Source: Marinilabiliaceae bacterium
Lineage (GTDB): Bacteria > Bacteroidota > Bacteroidia > Bacteroidales > Marinilabiliaceae
Length of the DNA: 43,309 nt
Direction: 5' to 3'
Assembly (NCBI GenBank): GCA_027010905.1
Contig: JALVBA010000011.1
Span: 1-43,309, forward strand
Of this stretch, positions 1 through 10,817 are shown piece by piece; position 1 is the stretch's first letter, and each line of letters begins with the position of its first letter. The notes beneath the pieces are model-generated. The model worked only from the letters and a program-made list of their open reading frames with translations. It was not told the origin of the DNA and ran no database searches. A program made the translations under genes and the position numbers.

Positions 1-1
1 A

Positions 2-1393
2 TATATACTAAGAATTACCACTCTTGCCAACAGAAACAAAGAGCTGAATGAGCAACTTCAGGGTTTAGTGGGGCGATATGAATTGATTCAGCAACAGAAT
101 GAGAAGTATCTGAACCTTCTTTCCGAACATTCGTTTGAAGAGATTGAAGCCAGGCTTAGGAATCCTAAGCAAACTCTGAAGAAGTTTAAGATGGCTTCGG
201 TAATGTTTGCAAATATTCATGGGTTTGACGAACTTGGCAACCGCCCCGACGCACAAAGCCTAATAGATATACTGGACGAATTATACCGCAAATTTGATAT
301 AATTGCAAAGAAATACGATATTATTAAAATAAAAACTATTGGAGACTCATTTCTTTTTGCAGCAGGTATGCGGGAAGAGAATCGTACAAATCCGATAGAT
401 ATAGTAAGGGCTGCTTTGGAGATGCAGCAGGCTGTTAAAAATGAGATTCTTAGTGGCGACAGTGATCCTTTTTGGAAAGTTAGTATTGGGATTCACACAG
501 GCCCAATATTAGGGAAGCCAACAGGGAAAAAGAAATTACCATACTCCATCTCGGGTGAGAGTGCAAATATCGCATCACGTATTGGAAGAGCATCAAAAGT
601 CGGAGATATTAATATCTCTGCAATGACATTTGAGCTTGTTAAGGAGTTTTTCGAATTTGAAGCGTTAGGAGAGATACCGGTAAAGTACAACGGCTCGGTA
701 GGGATGTATAAGGCTAAGAGTATACTATCCAAGTTTAGCACAAGCGAAAATGCATTAGAGACAAACAAAGATTTTAATATTAAGTACGGATTAATTCAAT
801 TTTTGGATATCCAGGAGGAACTTCTTGATATACTTGAGAAAAAATTGCCGAAAAATCTCTACTATCACAATATTAAACATACTATTGATGTAATTACCGA
901 GGTAGAGCTTATTGGATGGGCTGAAGGTCTTTCTGAGAAAGATATTTTGTTACTTAAGTTGGCGGCACTATTCCATGATAGTGGCCATACCATCGACTAC
1001 AAAAATCATGAAGAGCATAGTGCAAAGATAGCAAGAGACATACTTACAAACTACAGATATCCAAAAGAGAATATTGATTCTGTTTGCAGACTTATTATGT
1101 CTACAAAGTTTCCTCCTACACCAAAAGACAAGCTTGAGCAGGTAATTTGTGACTCTGACCTTGACTATCTGGGTAGAAGTGATTTTATTCCTGTTTCAAA
1201 CCTTTTATATAAGGAGCTTAAGGAGAATGAAATGATTGGCTCAATAGAGGAGTGGAATAATTTGCAGCTTAACTTTATCAAAAATCATCAGTACCACACC
1301 AAAACTGCACGTAATTTACGTGAGGTAAACAAGCAAATTCAGATTGACAGACTTAAGGAGATGTTTAATTCTGAAGTGAACAAGGCATCCTGA
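2..1393 (+). CDS. Class III cyclase-like / HD-domain signalling protein (5' end outside window)
   Basis: The frame is open to the left edge, so the true start lies upstream; the GTG at 68 is internal. Residues here are numbered from that GTG. A charged, Leu-containing coiled-coil-like linker (before about residue 40) leads into a class III nucleotide cyclase-like domain (about 42-220) with KTIGD (D93), GIHTGP (141-146) and the ANIASR motif. The first metal-binding Asp, normally in a FADI/V-type motif, is Asn49 (FANIHGF). A C-terminal HD metal-dependent hydrolase domain follows (about 262-400), with HNIKH (267-271), FHDSGH (H303-D304) and HEEH (314-317). HD domains of this type often hydrolyse nucleotides or phosphodiesters. 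The domain order is clear; substrate, activity and the N-terminal sensor part are unknown. A cyclic-nucleotide signalling role is inferred. Confidence 0.85.
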   Translation, partial: YILRITTLANRNKELNEQLQGLVGRYELIQQQNEKYLNLLSEHSFEEIEARLRNPKQTLKKFKMASVMFANIHGFDELGNRPDAQSLIDILDELYRKFDIIAKKYDIIKIKTIGDSFLFAAGMREENRTNPIDIVRAALEMQQAVKNEILSGDSDPFWKVSIGIHTGPILGKPTGKKKLPYSISGESANIASRIGRASKVGDINISAMTFELVKEFFEFEALGEIPVKYNGSVGMYKAKSILSKFSTSENALETNKDFNIKYGLIQFLDIQEELLDILEKKLPKNLYYHNIKHTIDVITEVELIGWAEGLSEKDILLLKLAALFHDSGHTIDYKNHEEHSAKIARDILTNYRYPKENIDSVCRLIMSTKFPPTPKDKLEQVICDSDLDYLGRSDFIPVSNLLYKELKENEMIGSIEEWNNLQLNFIKNHQYHTKTARNLREVNKQIQIDRLKEMFNSEVNKAS

Positions 1394-1451
1394 TAAAAAG
1401 TTAAACTTCACTAAATTAGGAATCAAAAGTCATAACTAAAGAAAAAGAAGC

Positions 1452-1459
1452 TATCTTTG
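1452..1459 (+). promoter_or_regulatory. Candidate -7 promoter element of the DEAD-box helicase gene
   Basis: TATCTTTG followed by C matches the Bacteroidota -7 consensus TAnnTTTG exactly. No clear TTTG is seen 19-21 nt upstream. It lies 68 nt before the helicase ATG, so a transcript from here would carry a leader of roughly 60 nt that includes the inverted repeat at 1470-1515. Confidence 0.4.
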
Positions 1460-1469
1460 CAGGCTGAAT

Positions 1470-1515
1470 CCACCGGAAACATGAATATCATGAAAACTAA
1501 AATTACTACCGGTGG
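1470..1515 (+). promoter_or_regulatory. Inverted repeat and 13-codon leader ORF before the helicase gene
   Basis: CCACCGG (1470-1476) is repeated as CCGGTGG (1509-1515), a perfect 7-bp stem just upstream of the helicase start. Between and across the arms runs a small ORF, ATG at 1481 to TAA at 1520-1522, encoding MNIMKTKITTGGK, which stops 5 nt before the helicase ATG at 1528. The layout would allow translation or structure in the leader to influence helicase expression. This is inference only. Confidence 0.3.
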
Positions 1516-1527
1516 TAAATAATTATT

Positions 1528-3192
1528 ATGCAGAAATTTATAGAGACCGGCTTGAACCCAGATGTTCTAAAGGCCATTGAAGAATTAGGATTTGTAGAAC
1601 CTACTCCTATTCAAAGCAAAACAATCCCCGAACTATTACAAAATGGAAATGACCTGGTAGGACTGGCACAGACAGGAACAGGCAAAACAGGTGCTTTCGG
1701 ACTTCCGGTAATACAACTGGTTGACACATCAGATAGTGATGTGCAGGCTTTAGTTATGTGTCCTACACGTGAGTTGTGCCTTCAGATCACAAAAGATATT
1801 AAGGCGTATTCAAAATACACTAAAGGACTTAATGTTACTCCTGTGTATGGTGGCAGTGACATCAGAACGCAAATTAAGGCTCTGAATAGAGGCTCACAAA
1901 TTGTTGTTGGAACACCGGGTCGACTAAATGACCTTATCAACAGAAACATATTGCACCTTAACAACTTAAGATGGCTAATACTTGATGAGGCCGACGAGAT
2001 GTTGAACATGGGGTTTAAAGAGGATCTTGAAACAATCATTCAGCAAACTCCAGAGAAGAAACAGACTCTGTTATTCTCTGCAACAATGCCTGATTCAATT
2101 TCAAGAATCTCGAAAAAATATATGAAGAACCCTATTGAGATCAGGGTTGGAACAAAGAACTCAGGAGCCGACAATGTGAAGCATGAGTTTTACATGGTTC
2201 ATGCAAGCGACAGATATAAGGCTCTGAAACGCCTTGTGGATGTAAATCCTGCCATATACGGAATAGTTTTTTGCCGTACCAGACAGGACACTAAAGATAT
2301 TGCCGACAAACTTATGGGTGACGGATACAATGCCGATGCTATTCATGGCGACCTGACACAGGCTCAGCGCGACCTGGTAATGCATCGATTTAGAAGTAAG
2401 CATCTGCAGATACTTGTAGCTACCGATGTTGCTGCCCGTGGAATTGATATAAACGACTTAACACATGTAATTAACTACAACTTGCCTGATGATGCCGAGG
2501 TGTATGTTCACCGTAGCGGAAGAACCGGAAGAGCAGGGAAGAGTGGTACTTGTGTTTCCATTCTTCACATGCGTGAGATTAGGAGGATTAAGGAGATTGA
2601 GAAACTACTTAAGAAAAAAATAGACCGAAAACTGGTTCCTTCGGCTGAAGAGATTACACAAAAACAGCTTTTCCACTTTATTGACAAAACGGAGAAAGTT
2701 GAGATAAACGAAGATGTTATAAGTCAGTTTTTGCCATCAATCTACAGCAAACTGGCATGGCTTGACAGGGAGGATCTGATAAAAAGATTTGTTGCTCTCG
2801 AGTTTCAACGATTTGCTGAGTATTATAAAGATGCTCCTGATATTAATGTGTATAAGGATGAGCCTACACACTACAGAAAGAATCAGTTTTCCAGACTCTT
2901 TTTGAATGTTGGCAAAGAGGATAAGTTAACTTCAAAAGAGCTAATTGGGCTGATAAATTCAAATGTAAAAGTCAGAAATATTGAGATTGGAAAAATAGAG
3001 ATTTTAAAGAATTTCTCATTCTTTGAGGTGGATGGTGATTACGAAAGTGATGTTATCAAGGGTTTGAAAAGAGTACCTTTTGCCGGCAAACGCATCTCTG
3101 TTGAACCTGCTTCTCCAAAGCCAGGTAGGTCGAGAGGTGGAGGTGGAGGTGGAAGAGGCAGAGACAGAAATAGAGGTAGAAGGCATCGTTAA
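1528..3192 (+). CDS. deaD: DEAD-box ATP-dependent RNA helicase with DbpA-like RNA-binding domain and RGG tail
   Basis: An ATP-dependent RNA-unwinding protein of 554 residues, probably acting in ribosome assembly, mRNA turnover or cold adaptation. All helicase motifs are visible: the Q motif around Q29, AQTGTGKT (47-54), PTREL (79-83), GTPGR (128-132), DEAD (153-156), SAT (184-186), and later ARGID and HRSGRTGRAG. After the two RecA-like lobes, a region near residues 450-525 (beginning near SRLFLNVGKEDKL) resembles the C-terminal RNA-binding domain of DbpA/CsdA. The end is a basic Gly/Arg tail typical of Bacteroidota homologues. A hairpin terminator follows at 3246. The symbol reflects the family (DeaD/CsdA/DbpA); which subfamily is uncertain. 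Confidence 0.93.
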   Translation: MQKFIETGLNPDVLKAIEELGFVEPTPIQSKTIPELLQNGNDLVGLAQTGTGKTGAFGLPVIQLVDTSDSDVQALVMCPTRELCLQITKDIKAYSKYTKGLNVTPVYGGSDIRTQIKALNRGSQIVVGTPGRLNDLINRNILHLNNLRWLILDEADEMLNMGFKEDLETIIQQTPEKKQTLLFSATMPDSISRISKKYMKNPIEIRVGTKNSGADNVKHEFYMVHASDRYKALKRLVDVNPAIYGIVFCRTRQDTKDIADKLMGDGYNADAIHGDLTQAQRDLVMHRFRSKHLQILVATDVAARGIDINDLTHVINYNLPDDAEVYVHRSGRTGRAGKSGTCVSILHMREIRRIKEIEKLLKKKIDRKLVPSAEEITQKQLFHFIDKTEKVEINEDVISQFLPSIYSKLAWLDREDLIKRFVALEFQRFAEYYKDAPDINVYKDEPTHYRKNQFSRLFLNVGKEDKLTSKELIGLINSNVKVRNIEIGKIEILKNFSFFEVDGDYESDVIKGLKRVPFAGKRISVEPASPKPGRSRGGGGGGRGRDRNRGRRHR

Positions 3193-3245
3193 GATATTAT
3201 AGAGACCGTCGGCATAGTTCAAGTCTTACCGATGGTTTTAGTTAT

Positions 3246-3285
3246 AAAGTGAAGATTTTACTCCAGGTGAACCTTCACTTTTTTT
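3246..3285 (+). terminator. Rho-independent terminator after the helicase gene
   Basis: AAAGTGAAG (3246-3254) pairs with CTTCACTTT (3273-3281), a 9-bp stem with an 18-nt loop, and the second arm runs into a T tract to 3285. It sits 53 nt after the helicase stop codon. Confidence 0.7.
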
Positions 3286-3394
3286 ATTCCTTTTTTCCTC
3301 TATTTCTCATACTCATTTACTACCTTTACGTTAAAGAATTAAACTTTAATAATTTAATCGTTACATTTTGTTTCGATACCTCAAGGTATTAACT

Positions 3395-5476
3395 ATGAAA
3401 AAAGCACTATCTCTAATTTTAGCAGTTGCTCTGTTAACGGCCTGCAACTGTGACAAGCAGATAAAACAACCCACCTTTACCAATCGTGAGATAAAAGTTT
3501 CCAGTGACATTATGACCCCTGAAGTACTTTGGTCTTTTGGTCGCATGGGTAGTGTGTCTGTTTCACCTGATGGAAAAACTGTTCTGTTTACTGTTTCCTA
3601 CACAAAGATAGATGAGAACAGAACCTACTCCGACATCTACACAATGCCTGTTGAGGGAGGAGATTTTACACAATTAACACAAACCAAAGCCAATGAGTTT
3701 AAGGTTGCATGGCATCCCGATGGAAAGAGAATTACCTTTCTGGCAGTCTATGGTAATGATGTACAACTTTTCGAGATGAACAGCGATGGAGCAGACATCA
3801 ACAAGGTAACTGCCATCGATGGGGGTATCTTAGGTTATAAGTACGCTCCCGATCAGAAACATATTTTATACACAAAAAGGGTAAAACTCGACAAAACCAT
3901 TCACGACCTCTATCCTGACCTTCCCCTTGCTGATGCACGAATTGAGAATGATTTAATGTATCGCCACTGGAACCATTGGAGTGATTACAAATACAGTCAT
4001 ATCTTTTTCGCACCCTACAAAGATGGAAAAGCTGAAGAGGGAATTGACATTATGGAGGGTGAGAAATATGACACTCCCCTCTCTCCTTTTGGTGGTATGG
4101 AGCAGATATCATGGAGCGCAGACGGGAGTGCCATTGCGTATACCTGTAAGAAACTGTCTGGCAAGGCCTACTCCTTCTCTACAAACTCCGATATCTACCT
4201 ATTTAGTTTAGAGAACAAAAAAACTACAAACCTTACAGAAGGCATGCTCGGTTACGATATTGGACCTCTATTTTCACCAGATGGAAAACATATGGTTTGG
4301 GAGAGTATGGAAAGAGACGGTTACGAATCGGATCAAAATCGTCTTTTCATTCTTAATATCTCAACAGGTGAAAAGAGGGATTGTACCGCTGATTTTGACC
4401 GTGGCGTACACAACCTCACATGGGATGCTTCGGGAAACAACGTATGGTTTACCAGCAATGATTTGGGAACATCCGAAATATTCAAATATTCATTAACAAA
4501 CAACTCAATAGAGAAGATTACTGATGGAATCCACGATTACGGTTCATTTACTGTAGTTGGAGATAAACTGATTGCTACTCGCACCTCGATGAGTCAGCCA
4601 CGCGAGGTTTATGCTGTGGATATAGCCTCTGGAGAAGGAACAAACATCTCAAATGTAAACAAGCCTCTGCTTAGCCAGATTACAATGGGCAATGTTGAGA
4701 AACGCTGGATAAAAACAACCGATCGAAAAGATATGTTGGTTTGGGTAATATACCCACCACACTTCGACCCAAATAAAAAGTATCCTACACTACTCTACTG
4801 TCAGGGAGGGCCGCAAAGCACCGTAAGCCAGTTTTGGAGTCTACGCTGGAACTTTCAGATGATGGCTGCTAACGACTATATTATCGTAGCCCCAAACAGA
4901 CGGGGACTGCCCGGATTTGGACAGAAGTGGAACGAACAGATTAGTGGCGATTATGGCGGACAGAATATGAAAGATTACCTCTCGGCAATTGATGCTATGG
5001 CAAAAGAGCCCTTTGTAGATAACGACAAGCTGGGTGCTGTGGGAGCAAGCTATGGAGGATTCTCAGTCTACTGGCTGGCAGGACATCACAAAAAACGATT
5101 TAAAACATTCATCTCGCACTGTGGAATATTCAACTTTGAGCAGATGTATTCCACAACCGAAGAGATGTGGTTTGTGGACTGGGACTTGAAGGGTAACTAC
5201 TGGGACAAATCAAATAAAACAGCAATGCGTAGCTATGATAATTCGCCCCACAAATTTGTGAAAAACTGGGACACTCCAATTTTGGTAATTACCGGAGCAA
5301 ACGATTTCCGCATTCCATACACCCAAAGTATGGGTGCATTTAACACTGCCGTAATGCGTGATATTCCTGCCCGTTTCCTATACTTTCCCGAGGAGAGCCA
5401 TTTTGTTTTGCAAGCTCAAAACGGAATCTTGTGGCAGCGTGAATTCTTCAGGTGGCTCGATCAGTGGTTGAAATAA
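3395..5476 (+). CDS. S9 family prolyl oligopeptidase-type lipoprotein peptidase
   Basis: A serine peptidase of the S9 (dipeptidyl/oligopeptidyl peptidase) family, 693 residues, probably a lipoprotein facing the periplasm or outer membrane. I chose the ATG at 3395 because it directly begins a lipoprotein signal (MKKALSLILAVALLTAC, lipobox LTAC); an in-frame TTG at 3368 would put nine residues before it. The N-terminal two-thirds has WD-like 'SPDGK' beta-propeller blades. The C-terminal alpha/beta-hydrolase domain shows the nucleophile in GASYGG (S552), the acid in GANDFR (D637) and the base in ESHF (H669), in the expected order. Such enzymes release short peptides, often beside a proline, for nutrition. 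Exact specificity cannot be read from sequence. It appears to be a single gene, with a 137-nt gap before miaB. Confidence 0.9.
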   Translation: MKKALSLILAVALLTACNCDKQIKQPTFTNREIKVSSDIMTPEVLWSFGRMGSVSVSPDGKTVLFTVSYTKIDENRTYSDIYTMPVEGGDFTQLTQTKANEFKVAWHPDGKRITFLAVYGNDVQLFEMNSDGADINKVTAIDGGILGYKYAPDQKHILYTKRVKLDKTIHDLYPDLPLADARIENDLMYRHWNHWSDYKYSHIFFAPYKDGKAEEGIDIMEGEKYDTPLSPFGGMEQISWSADGSAIAYTCKKLSGKAYSFSTNSDIYLFSLENKKTTNLTEGMLGYDIGPLFSPDGKHMVWESMERDGYESDQNRLFILNISTGEKRDCTADFDRGVHNLTWDASGNNVWFTSNDLGTSEIFKYSLTNNSIEKITDGIHDYGSFTVVGDKLIATRTSMSQPREVYAVDIASGEGTNISNVNKPLLSQITMGNVEKRWIKTTDRKDMLVWVIYPPHFDPNKKYPTLLYCQGGPQSTVSQFWSLRWNFQMMAANDYIIVAPNRRGLPGFGQKWNEQISGDYGGQNMKDYLSAIDAMAKEPFVDNDKLGAVGASYGGFSVYWLAGHHKKRFKTFISHCGIFNFEQMYSTTEEMWFVDWDLKGNYWDKSNKTAMRSYDNSPHKFVKNWDTPILVITGANDFRIPYTQSMGAFNTAVMRDIPARFLYFPEESHFVLQAQNGILWQREFFRWLDQWLK

Positions 5477-5613
5477 ATATACTAAAGGGCTAAATCCCTA
5501 CCCTCTGCTTCAATTATCCTCCGGCCTGAATGCTGTGGGAACTAATTTCAAAACAATACAACAGACATTAATGTTATAATCATTCGTAGACTAAACTTAT
5601 ATTTATTTCAAAG

Positions 5614-6993
5614 ATGGATTTCAACAATATCAAACCGCTGATAAGCACCAAAGAGGGGAAGAAAATTTATATTGAGACGTACGGCTGCCAGATGAATGTT
5701 GCCGACAGTGAGGTTGTGGCATCTGTGATGGAGATGGATGGGTTTGGTGTTACCTATACGCCCGAGGATGCTGATGCCATTTTTATAAACACATGCTCTA
5801 TTCGAGATAATGCCGAACGACGGGTCTTAGGTCGTATCGGAGAACTAAAATCACTCAAAAAAAAGAATAAGAATCTAATAATCGGTATTATCGGCTGTAT
5901 GGCCGAAAGGGTGAAAGATAAACTTTTTGATAGTGGAGCCGATATCGTTGTAGGACCTGATGCCTATTTGGATCTTCCTAATTTGGTAGGCATGGCTGAG
6001 TCGGGCGAAAAAGCAATTAATATTGAACTATCAACTACTGAGACCTATGCCGATGTTATCCCGACCCGACTGAGCAAAAACCACATTTCGGGTTTTGTTT
6101 CAATTACGAGAGGGTGTAACAACTTCTGCTCTTATTGTATTGTTCCCTACACACGCGGCCGCGAGAGAAGCCGGGAGCCTGAAAGTATTTTACGTGAGGT
6201 TGAAGATCTTCAGATAAAAGGATTTAAAGAGGTTACTCTGCTTGGTCAGAATGTAAACTCATTCAAGTGGGAGAGTGGAGAAGAGAGTGTTACTTTCCCT
6301 AAACTTCTGGAGATGGTAGCTGTGAAATTCCCCGATATGAGAATCCGTTTCACCACCTCTCACCCAAAAGATATGAGTAACGAAACGCTGCGTATAATTG
6401 CCAATCATAAAAACCTCTGCCGTCATATCCACCTGCCTCTGCAATCAGGAAGTAACAACGTACTTAAAAACATGAAACGTGGATATACGCGGGAGTGGTA
6501 TATGAACAGGATTGAGGCTATCAAAAAGATTGTTCCTGACTGCGGAATCTCCACGGATATCTTCACCGGTTTCCACTCCGAAACAAAAGAGGATCACAAG
6601 GAGACTCTGGAGTTGATGAGATGGGCAGGATTTGATTCCGCATTTATGTTTAAGTACTCTGAGAGACCCGGTACTTATGCAGCCAAGAACCTTGAAGACA
6701 ATATTCCTGAAGAGATTAAGTCGGCACGACTACAGGATGTGATACAATTACAGAACAAACTATCGCTGGAGAGTAACAAAAAAGATATTGGTAAAGTTTT
6801 TGAGGTGCTGGCTGAAGGGGTTTCGAAGAAATCGAAAGAGGAGCTTTACGGTAGAACAACTCAAAACAAAGTTGTTGTCTTCCCCCGCAAAGAGTTCAAA
6901 AAAGGGGATCTGGTAAATGTGAGAATCATAAGTGTCAGTCAGGCAACTTTAAAGGGTGAACATGTTGATTTAGACAGAAACACTTATAGATAA
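5614..6993 (+). CDS. miaB: tRNA-2-methylthio-N6-dimethylallyladenosine synthase
   Basis: A radical-SAM methylthiotransferase that adds a methylthio group to i6A37 of tRNAs reading UNN codons. Length, 459 residues, is normal. The N-terminal UPF0004 domain has its three cluster cysteines (C25 in YGCQMN, C61 in NTCSIRD, C95 in IGCMAER). The radical SAM core has CNNFCSYC (C168, C172, C175) followed by VPYTRGRERSR, the MiaB-type signature. A TRAM domain occupies the C-terminus (about 390-456). MtaB-type relatives differ in the region after the CxxxCxxC motif. It lies between the S9 peptidase and a minus-strand STAS gene and seems monocistronic. Confidence 0.95.
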   Translation: MDFNNIKPLISTKEGKKIYIETYGCQMNVADSEVVASVMEMDGFGVTYTPEDADAIFINTCSIRDNAERRVLGRIGELKSLKKKNKNLIIGIIGCMAERVKDKLFDSGADIVVGPDAYLDLPNLVGMAESGEKAINIELSTTETYADVIPTRLSKNHISGFVSITRGCNNFCSYCIVPYTRGRERSREPESILREVEDLQIKGFKEVTLLGQNVNSFKWESGEESVTFPKLLEMVAVKFPDMRIRFTTSHPKDMSNETLRIIANHKNLCRHIHLPLQSGSNNVLKNMKRGYTREWYMNRIEAIKKIVPDCGISTDIFTGFHSETKEDHKETLELMRWAGFDSAFMFKYSERPGTYAAKNLEDNIPEEIKSARLQDVIQLQNKLSLESNKKDIGKVFEVLAEGVSKKSKEELYGRTTQNKVVVFPRKEFKKGDLVNVRIISVSQATLKGEHVDLDRNTYR

Positions 6994-7025
6994 AATCCAA
7001 CTTTAACAACACTCAAACCCAAGAA

Positions 7026-7065
7026 TACCCTGTCAGGGCAAAAGCCACCGATAGGGTAATATTTT
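7026..7065 (+). terminator. Possible terminator after miaB
   Basis: TACCCTGTC (7026-7034) can pair with GATAGGGTA (7050-7058) with one G-U pair, followed by ATATTTT. It lies 33 nt after the miaB stop. The U-tract is interrupted, so this is a modest candidate. Confidence 0.4.
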
Positions 7066-7092
7066 AAAAACCGGGAGGATTATCTCCTCCCG
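7066..7092 (-). terminator. Terminator of the STAS-domain gene
   Basis: The stem CGGGAGGA (7072-7079)/TCCTCCCG (7085-7092) has a 5-nt loop. Read on the minus strand it begins 12 nt after the STAS stop codon and is followed by GTTTTTAAAAT, a short U-tract. Confidence 0.6.
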
Positions 7093-7103
7093 AAATGACC
7101 TAA

Positions 7104-7448
7104 TTAAACCATTAACAGGTCTTCAGAAAAGGGCTTTGGACGATCGACAAAGTAGAAACGGGAATCGAGGTTACTTCTCTTCATTGCTTTCAACACTTCA
7201 GCACTCACATTGTAAATGCTTACCTGACTCTGATTCATTCTCGACAGACGATGGCTGGCTAACAGTGCATTCAGTCCATCCTCATCAACTCTCTCCACCT
7301 GATTCAAATCAACAAACAGATTGGTGAAGGGCTTTGTCAATAAACTTAAAACTTCATCTTTAAAACTTTTCGAGTTCGAATTATCAAGTTTTATTTTTTT
7401 ATCAAACGATAATAAAACGGTATTACTTATTTGCTTTATATTCAGCAT
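7104..7448 (-). CDS. STAS-domain protein (anti-sigma factor antagonist-like) with Glu at the phosphosite
   Basis: A small single-domain protein (114 residues from the ATG at 7448) with the STAS fold pattern: beta strands, then FVDLNQVERVDEDGLNAL, where the family has a D-S-S-G-type loop. In SpoIIAA the kinase target Ser follows the first Asp of that loop; here the sequence is D55-E56-D57-G58. Such proteins bind anti-sigma factors or act in partner switching. An in-frame ATG at 7472 would add eight residues (MHNQKLKI); I prefer 7448 because STAS proteins usually begin right at the first strand. No kinase or phosphatase partner is nearby. The divergent neighbour is an acyltransferase. Confidence 0.75.
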   Translation of the reverse strand: MLNIKQISNTVLLSFDKKIKLDNSNSKSFKDEVLSLLTKPFTNLFVDLNQVERVDEDGLNALLASHRLSRMNQSQVSIYNVSAEVLKAMKRSNLDSRFYFVDRPKPFSEDLLMV

Positions 7449-7664
7449 GATTTTTAGTTTTTGATTGTGCATGCCTAATTACAATAGGTGTGCCAAAAAA
7501 CTATCCTACTGTATTTCAAGTATTTACAAATTCCATCCACTGTCCAGTTTCCATATTTTGGAATTATCTCTATTTTTTACACAACAATCAATATCTTTCA
7601 AGCACCTATTAGTCCCTGATGAAAAACAAAAAATTGATATTCAACAACAGAAAAATGTCATTAA

Positions 7665-7696
7665 TTTCAATAAATCGATTGTTTAAATTAAATTTG
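7665..7696 (+). promoter_or_regulatory. Candidate promoter of the acyltransferase gene
   Basis: TTTC (7665-7668), a 20-nt spacer and TAAATTTG (7689-7696) fit the Bacteroidota TTTG/TAnnTTTG pattern with one mismatch in the -33 box. The start codon at 7718 follows at a normal leader distance. Confidence 0.45.
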
Positions 7697-7717
7697 TTAG
7701 ATACATAAAAAAGACCA

Positions 7718-10509
<2,792 letters not shown>

Positions 10510-10586
10510 TTATAATGACGCTAGTTTTTTCGTAAATATTATTTTGAGGTGCCGATGTCAAATAGCCTTTTTCTGGGAATGTCATT

Positions 10587-10617
10587 TTTGGACAAAGTTA
10601 TTCGATAATTATTTTTG
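10587..10617 (+). promoter_or_regulatory. Consensus promoter with no downstream gene
   Basis: TTTG (10587-10590), exactly 19 nt, then TATTTTTG (10610-10617) followed by C: a full match to the Bacteroidota sigma-A consensus. Rightward transcription would begin near 10624 and run towards the 3' end of the minus-strand aspS gene, with no plus-strand gene until tadA more than 2 kb away. Arms GAGGTGC (10546-10552) and GCACCTC (10617-10623) flank it. Confidence 0.5.
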
Positions 10618-10708
10618 CACCTCTTTCCTTTTTGCCTTAACGCAAAAACGAAACCAAAAAAGCCAAGGCTTATTTCTATTACCAATAAAATTAATGTCAA
10701 TAAAGGCA

Positions 10709-10723
10709 CGGATTACAAATCCG
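10709..10723. repeat. Short palindrome CGGATT-ACA-AATCCG
   Basis: A perfect 6-bp inverted repeat with a 3-nt loop, of the kind often dispersed between genes in Bacteroidota genomes (recollection, not checked). Confidence 0.5.
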
Positions 10724-10752
10724 CTCCAGTGAGGCAAGAAAACTTAGTCGAC

Positions 10753-10787
10753 ATTGTCATAGCGAGGACGATAGGACGAAGCAATCT
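10753..10787. repeat. REP-like intergenic element
   Basis: The core GCGAGGACGATAGGACGAAG within 10753-10787, beginning GTCATAGCGAGG and ending GAAGCAATCT, resembles the widespread 'GTCATTGCGAGG...GAAGCAATC' intergenic repeat in degraded form. Resemblance is from memory. Confidence 0.4.
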
Positions 10788-10817
10788 GAAATTGTAAATA
10801 AGATTACTTTTGCCTAA

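Noticed and set aside
3321-3328. TACCTTTA as the promoter of the S9 peptidase
   Set aside because: The -7 box has a mismatch in its key G and no -33 element lies at the right distance; too weak to list.
3368-3394. TTG start extending the S9 peptidase by nine residues
   Set aside because: The ATG at 3395 places the lipoprotein signal at the N-terminus as expected.
7465-7686. 73-codon plus-strand ORF between the STAS and acyltransferase genes
   Set aside because: Lies in the divergent promoter region, AT-rich, no homology recognised.
7473-7717. Riboswitch or structured RNA upstream of the acyltransferase
   Set aside because: Only a promoter-like sequence is seen; no stable paired structure stands out by eye.
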